64,000 bases of DNA from Pseudomonas sp. P7548 (lineage in GTDB: Bacteria; Pseudomonadota; Gammaproteobacteria; Pseudomonadales; Pseudomonadaceae): contig NZ_JACARO010000002.1 of NCBI RefSeq assembly GCF_013386585.1, forward strand, positions 277,459 to 341,458, in the 5' to 3' direction. How positions within the stretch are numbered: position 1 is the first letter of the stretch; each line of letters starts with the position of its first letter. Shown one piece after another: positions 30,883-38,526 of the stretch. Both the position numbers and the translations under genes were made by a program. The notes below the pieces were generated by a model. That model saw only the letters and a program-made list of their open reading frames with translations. It was not told where the DNA came from and searched no databases.

Positions 30883-31907
30883 CAGTTCAAGCCAACGTCA
30901 CGTTCCAGGTCCAGGGCTTCTTCAGCATTGCCAAGGTCCGCCGGGGTGACTTTCGGTGGTTGCAGTTCGCTGAAAGGCTTGAGGCCGCGGTTGGATTCCA
31001 TGCCCTTGCGCAACGGGTATTCGGCCGAGGTATTGGTGATCACGCGCTGGCCTTCTTCACTGGCCATGAACGCCAGCAATTGCTGGGCTTCCTTGGGGTG
31101 CTTGCTGGATTTGAGCGCGGCGGCGGACGACACGGTGATCAGGCCGCCGACATCGCCGTTGGTGAAGTAGTGCAGTTGGGAGTCCAGGTTGGTTTTTTCT
31201 TTCTTCAGGGCGAACCAGTAGTAGTTGTTCACCAGCACGGTGGCCACTTCGCCGTTTTCCACGGCTTTGAGGGCGACCATGTTGTTGCTGTACACCTTGC
31301 CGAATGCGCGCAGGCCGGTCAGCCATTCTTCGGCCGCTTCACGACCGTGCAACTTGATGATCGCCACGGCCTGCTCCTGGAAGGCGCCGCTGGTGGGCAC
31401 GAAGCCGACCTTGCCTTGCCACTCGGGGCCGGCGAAATCCATTACGGACTTGGGCAGGTCTTTCTCGGCGATCAGTTTCGGGTTGAAGGCCACGACGCGG
31501 GTGCGTGCGGTCACGCCCATCCAGTCGCCATTGGCACCTACGTAATCCTTGGGCAGTACGTCGAGGGTGCTGGCGTCGATCTTGGCCAGCAGGCCTTGTT
31601 CGCCGAGTTTGTTCAGGGGCGGCGATTCCTCGGTGTAGATCACGTCGGCAGGGGAGCGGTCGCCTTCTTCCACGACTTGGCTGGCCAGCTGGTTGCTGCT
31701 GCCTTTGCGCACGTTGACGTGAATGCCGGTCTTGGCTTCGAAGGCCTTGGCGAGTTCGTCGCCAACTTCTTTATGCTGGCCGTTGTACAAGGTCAGGGAG
31801 ACTTTGTCGGCGGAGTAGGCGGTGGGAGAGAGCAGGGTCAGGCCGAGCAGAGTGATGGTCAGGCCACGCAGAAGGGATGTCTTGAGACGGGTATCACGGA
31901 TCATCAT
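30882..31907 (-). CDS. periplasmic iron(III)-binding protein (FbpA/HitA type)
   Basis: A 341-residue precursor with a signal peptide ending near YSA/DKV at residue 33. The mature protein is a type II periplasmic binding fold with the paired tyrosines NNYYWF (Tyr229-Tyr230) that bind ferric iron in FbpA, and blocks YNGQHKE and RKGSSNQLASQ. It lies upstream of and overlaps the permease. Two adjacent ATG codons (31905-31907 and 31902-31904) are possible starts. A Fur-like A/T-rich sequence (GATAAACGATAAAG near 31948-31961) precedes it, but the match is partial. Confidence 0.88.
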   Translation of the reverse strand: MMIRDTRLKTSLLRGLTITLLGLTLLSPTAYSADKVSLTLYNGQHKEVGDELAKAFEAKTGIHVNVRKGSSNQLASQVVEEGDRSPADVIYTEESPPLNKLGEQGLLAKIDASTLDVLPKDYVGANGDWMGVTARTRVVAFNPKLIAEKDLPKSVMDFAGPEWQGKVGFVPTSGAFQEQAVAIIKLHGREAAEEWLTGLRAFGKVYSNNMVALKAVENGEVATVLVNNYYWFALKKEKTNLDSQLHYFTNGDVGGLITVSSAAALKSSKHPKEAQQLLAFMASEEGQRVITNTSAEYPLRKGMESNRGLKPFSELQPPKVTPADLGNAEEALDLERDVGLN

Positions 31908-31947
31908 CCGGGGTGTTCCTCACTTGAGTGCAACAAATCGTTGCAAG

Positions 31948-31967
31948 GATAAACGATAAAGTTTCTC
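31948..31967. promoter_or_regulatory. weak Fur-box-like sequence
   Basis: GATAAACGATAAAGTTTCTC has two GATAA-type repeats in the region upstream of the iron-binding protein. It matches the Fur consensus poorly in the third repeat, so this is a tentative call. Confidence 0.3.
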
Positions 31968-32019
31968 AGGTGCGGACGAGGAGGGAATCGGGGGAATAAG
32001 TTTTCAAACCCCGGAAACG

Positions 32020-32043
32020 AAAAAACCCGCTTTCGCGGGTTTG
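32020..32043 (-). terminator. terminator of tRNA-Leu 1
   Basis: On the minus strand AAACCCGCGAAAGCGGGTTT followed by T residues, ending 10 bases past the tRNA 3' end. A near-identical copy serves the second tRNA gene. Confidence 0.83.
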
Positions 32044-32052
32044 ATCTGAATG

Positions 32053-32139
32053 TGGTGCCCAGGAGAAGACTCGAACTTCCACGACCGTAAGGTCACCAGC
32101 ACCTGAAGCTGGCGTGTCTACCAATTTCACCACCTGGGC
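32053..32139 (-). tRNA. tRNA-Leu, anticodon CAG (copy 1)
   Basis: The minus strand folds as an 87-base class II tRNA: acceptor GCCCAGG with CCTGGGC, anticodon loop TTCAGGT giving CAG, a long variable arm GACC-TTAC-GGTC, T loop TTCGAGT, and encoded CCA. A promoter lies 34 bases upstream. Confidence 0.95.
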
Positions 32140-32172
32140 TTGTCAGCAGCGCTTGCGCTGTTGATGGAGCGA

Positions 32173-32201
32173 ACTATACGGAGGGCTTTTTGATCTGTAA
32201 A
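32173..32201 (-). promoter_or_regulatory. promoter of tRNA-Leu copy 1
   Basis: Read on the minus strand: TTTACA, 17 bases, TATAGT, close to the sigma-70 consensus with optimal spacing. It sits 34 bases before the tRNA 5' end. Confidence 0.8.
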
Positions 32202-32258
32202 CCCCTGATTCGAAAATATAAATCAAAAATCTCGTTAAAAATCAAAGGCCTGAAACGC

Positions 32259-32280
32259 AAAAACCCGCTTTCGCGGGTTT
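32259..32280 (-). terminator. terminator of tRNA-Leu copy 2
   Basis: Minus strand: AAACCCGCGAAAGCGGGTTT with T-tract, the same stem and loop as the element at 32020-32043. It sits about 35 bases past the tRNA 3' end. Confidence 0.82.
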
Positions 32281-32314
32281 CTGGAGACTCAAGGCATAAC
32301 CTTGAGTTTGAAAT

Positions 32315-32401
32315 TGGTGCCCAGGAGAAGACTCGAACTTCCACGACCTTGCGATCACCAGCACCTGAAGCTGGCGTGTCTACCAATTTCACCACCTGGG
32401 C
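32315..32401 (-). tRNA. tRNA-Leu, anticodon CAG (copy 2)
   Basis: Same 87-base fold and anticodon as copy 1. The only difference I find lies in the variable arm (GATC-GCAA-GGTC instead of GACC-TTAC-GGTC). CCA is encoded. It has its own promoter and terminator. Confidence 0.95.
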
Positions 32402-32435
32402 AGCATCAACAACGTTGCCGTCGTCGATGGCGCGC

Positions 32436-32464
32436 ACTATACGGAGCGGATTTTGAGCTGTAAA
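32436..32464 (-). promoter_or_regulatory. promoter of tRNA-Leu copy 2
   Basis: Minus strand: TTTACA, 17 bases, TATAGT, the same hexamers and spacing as the copy 1 promoter, with a similar spacer ending GCTCCG or CCTCCG. Confidence 0.8.
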
Positions 32465-32625
32465 CCCCTGCCATGAAAAAAGCCTGGAATTTTTCGCCAA
32501 TGGTCATGCAAGGTGCGCCGCGGGGGCTGGAAAGGGCTTTTAAACGCTTGTTGATGCCTGAAATTTCCCGTTTCAATACGCGTATGCCAAACTAACCCGC
32601 ATATAGACAAGGTGAAAACTCTCTA

Positions 32626-35262
32626 ATGGCCGATTGGCAGTCCCTCGATCCCGAGGCCGCTCGTGAAGCGGAAAAATATGAAAACCCTATTCCTAGCCGC
32701 GAACTGATCCTGGCGCATCTCGCCGATCGGGGTTCGCCTGCTAGCCGCGAGCAGCTGGTTGAAGAATTCGGTCTGACCACCGAAGACCAACTCGAAGCGC
32801 TGCGCCGCCGCCTGCGCGCCATGGAGCGCGACGCACAACTGATCTACACCCGCCGTGGCACCTACGCGCCCGTGGACAAGCTCGACCTGATCCTGGGCCG
32901 CATCGCCGGTCACCGTGATGGCTTTGGCTTCCTGATCCCGGACGACGGCAGCGATGACCTGTTCATGAGCCCGGCGCAAATGCGCCTGGTGTTCGACGGT
33001 GACCGCGCTTTGGCGCGCGTTTCCGGCCTCGACCGTCGCGGTCGTCGTGAAGGCGTGATCGTCGAAGTGGTGTCCCGTGGTCACGAGACCATCGTGGGGC
33101 GTTACTTCGAAGAAGGCGGTATCGGCTTTGTCGTGCCGGATAACCCCAAGGTGCAGCAGGAAGTGCTGATCACCCCGGGTCGCAACGCCAATGCCAAGAT
33201 CGGCCAGTTCGTCGAGGTGAAGATCACCCACTGGCCAACCCCGCGCTTCCAGCCGCAGGGTGACGTGATCGAAGTGGTCGGCAACTACATGGCGCCGGGC
33301 ATGGAAATCGACGTGGCGCTGCGCACCTACGATATCCCGCACGTCTGGCCTGAAGCTGTCGTCAAAGAAGCACGCAAGCTCAAGCCCGAAGTGGAAGAGA
33401 AGGACAAAGAGAAGCGCATCGACCTGCGCCATCTGCCGTTTGTCACCATCGACGGTGAAGACGCCCGCGACTTCGACGATGCCGTTTACTGCGAAGCCAA
33501 GCCAGGCAAGCTGCGCCTGTTCTCCGGTGGCTGGAAGTTGTACGTGGCGATTGCCGACGTCTCCAGCTACGTGAAGATCGGTTCGGCCCTGGACGCCGAG
33601 GCCCAGGTGCGTGGCAACTCGGTGTACTTCCCCGAGCGCGTGATTCCGATGCTGCCGGAGGAATTGTCCAACGGCCTGTGCTCCCTGAACCCGAAAGTCG
33701 ACCGTTTGGCCATGGTGTGCGAGATGACTATCTCGAAAACCGGCGAAATGACCGACTACCAGTTCTACGAAGCGGTGATCCACTCCCAGGCACGCCTGAC
33801 CTACAACAAGGTCAGCACCATCCTGGAAACACCGAAGACCAGCGAAGCCAAGGCCTTGCGTGGCGAATACGCCGGTGTGGTACCGCACCTCAAGCAGCTC
33901 TATGCGCTCTACAAGGTACTGCTGGGCGCCCGTCATACCCGTGGCGCGATCGATTTTGAAACCCAGGAAACCCGGATTGTCTTCGGTTCCGAGCGCAAGA
34001 TCGCCGCGATCACCCCGACGACGCGCAACGACGCGCACAAGCTGATCGAGGAATGCATGCTGGCGGCCAACGTGGCCACCGCTGAGTTCCTGAAAAAGCA
34101 CGAAATTCCTGCGTTGTACCGCGTGCACGACGGCCCGCCGCCAGAGCGCCTGGAAAAACTGCGTGCGTTCCTTGGCGAGCTCGGCCTGTCCCTGCACAAA
34201 GGCAAGGACGGCCCGACGCCGAAGGATTACCAGGCTCTGCTGGCCAGCATCAAGGATCGTCCGGATTACCACGTGATCCAGACCGTGATGCTGCGCTCCC
34301 TGAGCCAGGCGGTGTACAGCGCGGATAATCAGGGCCACTTCGGCCTGAATTACGAGGCGTACACCCACTTCACCTCGCCGATCCGTCGTTATCCGGACCT
34401 GCTTACGCACCGCGCCATCCGCAGCGTGATCCATTCCAAGCAGAACACCCCGCACGTCAAGCGTGCTGGCGCCATGACCATTCCGAAGGCGCGGATCTAT
34501 CCGTACGACGAAGCGGCCCTGGAGCAGTTGGGCGAGCAGTGCTCGATGAGCGAGCGCCGTGCCGACGAAGCCACCCGCGACGTGGTGAACTGGCTCAAGT
34601 GCGAGTTCATGAAAGACCGCGTGGGCGAATCGTTCCCGGGCGTGATCACGGCCGTGACCGGCTTTGGTCTGTTCGTCGAATTGACCGATATCTACGTCGA
34701 AGGCCTGGTGCATGTCACTGCCTTGCCGGGTGACTACTACCATTTCGACCCTGTGCATCACCGCTTGGCGGGCGAGCGCACCGGTCGCAGCTTCCGTTTG
34801 GGCGATACGGTGGAAGTACAGGTCATGCGCGTCGACCTCGACGAGCGCAAGATCGACTTCGGCATGTCCGACAAGCCGGCCGAATCGCCTGGCAACCGTA
34901 AAAACCGCGGCAGCAAAACCGCGACGCCGGCCGCTAAGGGCAAAGACGCTCCTGCGAAAGCAGCTGCCACCGAGCCTGCGCCAGCCAAGCCGGCTCGCCG
35001 CTCTTCTGCCAAGGACAAGGCCCCTGAAGCCTACCGCCCAAGCGACGCGGCGGCGAAAAACGCCGAAGTGCGCAAGAGCCGTGAGTTGAAGCAGCAGTTG
35101 CTCAACGAAGCCAAAAGCGGTGGTAAAGCGGCGTCTGGGGGAAAGTCCCACGGGTCGGAAAAACCGTCGGGCAAACCGAGCAAACACCGTAAAGGCCCGC
35201 CAAAAGCGGGTTCGGCCCCTGCCAAGAGCGGCGGGTCGCGCAAACCTAAGGCCAAGTCATGA
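32626..35262 (+). CDS. rnr: ribonuclease R
   Basis: RNase R is a processive 3'-5' exonuclease that can unwind structured RNA. The 878-residue protein has an N-terminal helix-turn-helix and cold-shock domains, the RNB catalytic domain with the metal-binding DGEDARDFDDAVY around 274-287, an S1 domain (GVITAVTGFGLFVELTDIYVEGL, about 668-690) and a long Lys/Ala/Ser-rich basic tail from about 755. The tail is usual for the gamma-proteobacterial enzyme. The stop overlaps the rlmB ATG, so the two are coupled. Confidence 0.96.
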   Translation: MADWQSLDPEAAREAEKYENPIPSRELILAHLADRGSPASREQLVEEFGLTTEDQLEALRRRLRAMERDAQLIYTRRGTYAPVDKLDLILGRIAGHRDGFGFLIPDDGSDDLFMSPAQMRLVFDGDRALARVSGLDRRGRREGVIVEVVSRGHETIVGRYFEEGGIGFVVPDNPKVQQEVLITPGRNANAKIGQFVEVKITHWPTPRFQPQGDVIEVVGNYMAPGMEIDVALRTYDIPHVWPEAVVKEARKLKPEVEEKDKEKRIDLRHLPFVTIDGEDARDFDDAVYCEAKPGKLRLFSGGWKLYVAIADVSSYVKIGSALDAEAQVRGNSVYFPERVIPMLPEELSNGLCSLNPKVDRLAMVCEMTISKTGEMTDYQFYEAVIHSQARLTYNKVSTILETPKTSEAKALRGEYAGVVPHLKQLYALYKVLLGARHTRGAIDFETQETRIVFGSERKIAAITPTTRNDAHKLIEECMLAANVATAEFLKKHEIPALYRVHDGPPPERLEKLRAFLGELGLSLHKGKDGPTPKDYQALLASIKDRPDYHVIQTVMLRSLSQAVYSADNQGHFGLNYEAYTHFTSPIRRYPDLLTHRAIRSVIHSKQNTPHVKRAGAMTIPKARIYPYDEAALEQLGEQCSMSERRADEATRDVVNWLKCEFMKDRVGESFPGVITAVTGFGLFVELTDIYVEGLVHVTALPGDYYHFDPVHHRLAGERTGRSFRLGDTVEVQVMRVDLDERKIDFGMSDKPAESPGNRKNRGSKTATPAAKGKDAPAKAAATEPAPAKPARRSSAKDKAPEAYRPSDAAAKNAEVRKSRELKQQLLNEAKSGGKAASGGKSHGSEKPSGKPSKHRKGPPKAGSAPAKSGGSRKPKAKS

Positions 35263-36014
35263 GTCTGGAAAAAATCTACGGCGTGCACGCCGTAGAAGCA
35301 CTGCTGCGTCACCACCCTAAGCGCGTCAAGCAGGTGTGGTTGGCAGAAGGTCGCAGCGAACCGCGCGTACAGGCGCTGGTCGAGCTGGCTACCCAAAACA
35401 AGGTTGCCATCGGCCAGGCCGAGCGTCGCGAGATGGATGCGTGGGTCGAAGGCGTCCACCAGGGCGTGGTGGCGGACGTCAGCCCGAGCCAGGTCTGGGG
35501 TGAGGCCATGCTCGACGAACTGCTCGATCGTACCGAAGGTGCGCCGCTGTTGCTGGTGCTGGACGGCGTGACCGACCCGCACAACCTCGGTGCCTGCCTG
35601 CGTTCGGCGGATGCTGCCGGTGCGCTGGCGGTGATCGTGCCCAAGGACAAGTCTGCGACCCTGACGCCCGTGGTGCGTAAGGTGGCCTGCGGCGCGGCGG
35701 AAGTGATTCCGCTGGTGGCCGTGACCAACCTGGCGCGCACCCTGGAGAAACTCCAGCAGCGCGGCCTGTGGGTCGTGGGCACGGCGGGGGAGGCTGAGGT
35801 CAGCATTTATGACCAGGACCTCACTGGCCCGACCATCCTGATCATGGGAGCCGAAGGCAAAGGCATGCGCCGCCTGACCCGTGAGCATTGCGACTACCTG
35901 GTGCACCTGCCGATGGCTGGCAGCGTCAGCAGCCTCAACGTGTCGGTCGCCACCGGCGTGTGCCTGTTCGAAGCCCAGCGCCAGCGCGGCGCCAAGGCCA
36001 AGACCAAGAAGTAA
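35259..36014 (+). CDS. rlmB: 23S rRNA (guanosine-2'-O-)-methyltransferase RlmB
   Basis: RlmB methylates the ribose of G2251 in 23S rRNA. The 251-residue SpoU-family protein has an N-terminal L30e-like domain (YGVHAVEALLRHHP) and the knotted catalytic domain with LDGVTDPHNLGACLRSADA, GAEGKGMRRL and the C-terminal PMAGSVSSLNVSVATG. The tail is Lys-rich. It overlaps rnr by four bases. Confidence 0.95.
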   Translation: MSLEKIYGVHAVEALLRHHPKRVKQVWLAEGRSEPRVQALVELATQNKVAIGQAERREMDAWVEGVHQGVVADVSPSQVWGEAMLDELLDRTEGAPLLLVLDGVTDPHNLGACLRSADAAGALAVIVPKDKSATLTPVVRKVACGAAEVIPLVAVTNLARTLEKLQQRGLWVVGTAGEAEVSIYDQDLTGPTILIMGAEGKGMRRLTREHCDYLVHLPMAGSVSSLNVSVATGVCLFEAQRQRGAKAKTKK

Positions 36015-36039
36015 TCCCCTCCCTGTAGGCGCCGGCTTG

Positions 36040-36127
36040 TGTGGGAGCTGGCTTGCCTGCGATAGCATCACCTCGGTAATGCTGAAAGACCGAGGTGCCT
36101 GCATCGCGGGCAAGCCCGGCTTCCACA
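36040..36127. repeat. degenerate REPIN upstream of rpsF
   Basis: Left arm TGTGGGAGCTGGCTTGCCTG, right arm ATCGCGGGCAAGCCCGGCTT ending at CCACA. The two arms belong to different REP subtypes and the right one has lost matches, so it looks old or recombined. Inner ACCTCGG and CCGAGGT pair. Confidence 0.72.
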
Positions 36128-36191
36128 AAGGCCGGCTCCTGCAATGGGGTTTGTGACGATTGGTAGATTGTTCAAATAATCACCAATCACC

Positions 36192-36220
36192 TTGCGCCCT
36201 TTCTCCCCCTTCTCTACAAT
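36192..36220 (+). promoter_or_regulatory. promoter of the rpsF operon
   Basis: TTGCGC (36192-36197), 17 bases, TACAAT (36215-36220). This gives a leader of about 110 bases before rpsF. Confidence 0.65.
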
Positions 36221-36227
36221 TGCGCCC

Positions 36228-36269
36228 CTTGCCTTCCTGGCAGGTACCTATGTGCCTCCCTGCGGCAAG
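36228..36269 (+). promoter_or_regulatory. structured rpsF leader, candidate S6:S18 autoregulatory element
   Basis: CTTGCC (36228-36233) pairs with GGCAAG (36264-36269) and inner GCAGG pairs with CCTGC, just after the predicted transcription start. S6-S18 complexes repress their own mRNA in several bacteria; whether this hairpin carries the recognised bulge is not shown. Confidence 0.4.
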
Positions 36270-36339
36270 ATCCATAAGTGTCATTCACTCCTTGTCTGAC
36301 CGTTTTTGAGCGGCAGGCTACAACCCGTAAGGAGCATTC

Positions 36340-36762
36340 ATGCGTCATTACGAAATCATCTTTTTGGTCCACCCGGATCAAAGCGAGCAAGTCGGCGGCA
36401 TGGTTGAGCGTTACACCAAGCTGATCGAAGAAGACGGCGGCAAAATCCACCGTCTGGAAGATTGGGGCCGTCGTCAACTGGCCTACGCAATCAACAATGT
36501 TCACAAGGCTCACTACGTGATGCTGAACGTTGAGTGCACTGGCAAGGCCCTGGCCGAGCTGGAAGACAACTTCCGCTACAACGATGCAGTGATCCGTAAC
36601 CTGGTCATCCGTCGCGAAGAAGCCGTTACCGGCCAATCCGAGATGCTCAAGGCTGAAGAAAACCGCAGTGAGCGCCGTGAGCGTCGCGACCGTCCTGAGC
36701 ACTCCGACGCCGAAGGCGTTGATGGTGATGACAGCGACAACAGCGATAACGCTGACGAGTAA
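36340..36762 (+). CDS. rpsF: 30S ribosomal protein S6
   Basis: S6 binds 16S rRNA next to S18. The 140-residue protein starts [18 protein letters not shown], with the RNA-binding fold (about 1-100) and a Glu/Arg/Asp-rich C-terminal tail. The strongly acidic end ([11 protein letters not shown]) fits the Glu-adding tail region of enterobacterial S6. An AAGGAG ribosome site is nine bases before the ATG. It is the first gene of rpsF-rpsR-DUF2232-rplI. Confidence 0.97.
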   Translation: MRHYEIIFLVHPDQSEQVGGMVERYTKLIEEDGGKIHRLEDWGRRQLAYAINNVHKAHYVMLNVECTGKALAELEDNFRYNDAVIRNLVIRREEAVTGQSEMLKAEENRSERRERRDRPEHSDAEGVDGDDSDNSDNADE

Positions 36763-36790
36763 TCCACGGACCTTTTAAGGAGCCTATCAA

Positions 36791-37021
36791 ATGGCACGTT
36801 TCTTCCGTCGTCGTAAATTCTGCCGCTTCACCGCTGAAGACGTGAAAGAGATCGATTACAAAGATCTCAACACTCTGAAAGCCTACGTATCCGAGACCGG
36901 CAAAATCGTTCCAAGCCGCATCACCGGTACCAAAGCTCGTTATCAGCGTCAGCTGGCCACCGCTATCAAGCGCGCCCGCTTCCTGGCCCTGCTGGCCTAC
37001 ACCGACAGCCACGGCCGCTGA
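36791..37021 (+). CDS. rpsR: 30S ribosomal protein S18
   Basis: A 76-residue, strongly basic ribosomal protein ([39 protein letters not shown]). It forms a heterodimer with S6 on the small subunit. It follows rpsF after 28 bases, with AAGGAG upstream of the ATG. Confidence 0.97.
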
Positions 37022-37057
37022 GACCGGGCAGTCGACAAGTAGTAAGGGATTGAATGC

Positions 37058-37951
37058 ATGCGCGCCTTAGCTGAGTTCATCATGCGCGGTCGCGTGCAGG
37101 CCACTCTGGTAGTGGCTGGATGTGCGGCATTGCCGTTGCTTTATTGGTTGGGTGCTGCCGCAGGTTGCCTTGTGCTGCTGCGGCGCGGTTTGAAGGACGC
37201 CCTTGGCGTTCTTGCCCTGGGATTGTTGCCGGCCTTGATCTGGTGGCTGCAATTCGGTGATCCACGGGTACTTCTGGTACTGCTGGGGTCATCGAGCCTT
37301 GCGTTGGTTTTACGCGCAAGTGAGTCCTGGGTCCGCACGCTGCTGGTCAGCGTGGCATTGGGTTTGGTGTATTCAGTGATGCTTGGCGCGGCTTTCCGCC
37401 CGCAAATCGAGGCGCTGGCACAAGAGATCGTCAAGATCCTGCCGCTGGCCCTCGGGGATCTCTACCAGCAGTTGACGGTAGATGAGCGAGCGCGGTTCGC
37501 GTCACTGATTGCCCCGGTCCTGACCGGCCTGATTGCGGCATTGTTGCAGGTCGTCAGCGTGCTGAGCCTGATTCTTGGGCGTTATTGGCAGGCGTTGTTG
37601 TATAACCCGGGTGGTTTTGGTCGCGAGTTTCGCAGTATTAGAATTCCCGCGGGGCCGGCGATGTTGCTGCTGGCGTGCATGGTTGTCGGGCCGAACTTCG
37701 GTCCACAGATGGCCTTGCTGGCGCCGATTTGCAGCGTACCGCTGGTGTTTGCCGGGCTGGCCTTGATTCATGGGCTTGTTGCGCGAAAGCGCCTGGCCAA
37801 GTTCTGGCTGGTGGGGTTGTACGTCACGCTGTTGCTGTTCATGCAGCTGATCTATCCGTTACTCGTGGTCTTGGCCATTGTCGACGGCCTGATTGATTTT
37901 CGCGGTCGTCTGGCGCCGAAAGACGCCGATAACGCGAACGGTGAAGGTTAA
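37058..37951 (+). CDS. DUF2232-like membrane protein between rpsR and rplI
   Basis: A 297-residue integral membrane protein with about eight hydrophobic segments and little soluble sequence. A gene of this kind sits between rpsR and rplI in many gamma-proteobacteria (from memory), and the family has been called DUF2232. Its function is unknown to me. The position inside a ribosomal operon suggests expression at high growth rate. It starts 37 bases after rpsR and ends 18 bases before rplI. Confidence 0.82.
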   Translation: MRALAEFIMRGRVQATLVVAGCAALPLLYWLGAAAGCLVLLRRGLKDALGVLALGLLPALIWWLQFGDPRVLLVLLGSSSLALVLRASESWVRTLLVSVALGLVYSVMLGAAFRPQIEALAQEIVKILPLALGDLYQQLTVDERARFASLIAPVLTGLIAALLQVVSVLSLILGRYWQALLYNPGGFGREFRSIRIPAGPAMLLLACMVVGPNFGPQMALLAPICSVPLVFAGLALIHGLVARKRLAKFWLVGLYVTLLLFMQLIYPLLVVLAIVDGLIDFRGRLAPKDADNANGEG

Positions 37952-37969
37952 AAGTTAGAGGATTTTCAC

Positions 37970-38416
37970 ATGCAACTGATCCTTCTGGAAAAAGTCGCCA
38001 ACCTGGGCAACCTGGGCGACAAAGTGAACGTTAAGGCCGGCTACGGTCGTAACTACCTGCTGCCATACGGCAAAGCCACCGCTGCAACCGCTGCCAACCT
38101 GGCTGCGTTTGAAGAGCGTCGTGCTGAGCTGGAAAAAGCAGCAGCAGACAAAAAAGCGTCGGCCGAAACTCGCGCTGCCCAACTGGCTGAGCTGGAAGTG
38201 ACTATCACTGCCACCGCTGGTGACGAAGGCAAGCTGTTTGGTTCGATCGGCACCCACGACATCGCTGATGCACTGACCGCCTCCGGCGTTGAAGTGCAGA
38301 AGAGCGAAGTTCGTCTGCCGAACGGCACCATCCGCAACGTAGGCGAATTCGACGTAGCCGTGCACCTGCACGCCGAAGTTGAAGCCACCGTACGCGTTGT
38401 CGTGGTAGCAGCTTAA
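37970..38416 (+). CDS. rplI: 50S ribosomal protein L9
   Basis: A 148-residue, two-domain protein. The N-terminal part ([30 protein letters not shown]) binds 23S rRNA, a long central helix is Ala/Glu/Lys-rich (about 45-75), and the C-terminal globular part ends at VVVVAA. It is the last gene of the operon, followed by a strong terminator. Confidence 0.97.
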   Translation: MQLILLEKVANLGNLGDKVNVKAGYGRNYLLPYGKATAATAANLAAFEERRAELEKAAADKKASAETRAAQLAELEVTITATAGDEGKLFGSIGTHDIADALTASGVEVQKSEVRLPNGTIRNVGEFDVAVHLHAEVEATVRVVVVAA

Positions 38417-38463
38417 GCCGCACCTAACTGACTGGCACCTCGCGTGCCAGGCGGTTAACATCG

Positions 38464-38500
38464 GGCACGATCCTGTTTACAGGTCGTGCCTTTTGTTTTT
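38464..38500 (+). terminator. terminator of the rpsF-rplI operon
   Basis: GGCACGA..CCTG (38464-38475) pairs with CAGG..TCGTGCC (38480-38490), then TTTTGTTTTT. Confidence 0.87.
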
Positions 38501-38526
38501 CTACACACCCCAAATTCCAAGTGGCC

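Noticed and set aside
32174..32500. Minus-strand frame of 108 codons across the tRNA-Leu genes
   Set aside because: It reads through a tRNA gene, its promoter and a terminator.
32623..35187. An 854-codon minus-strand frame opposite rnr
   Set aside because: Antisense to RNase R, whose catalytic motifs are unmistakable. The His/Val/Gly-rich translation is typical of shadow frames.
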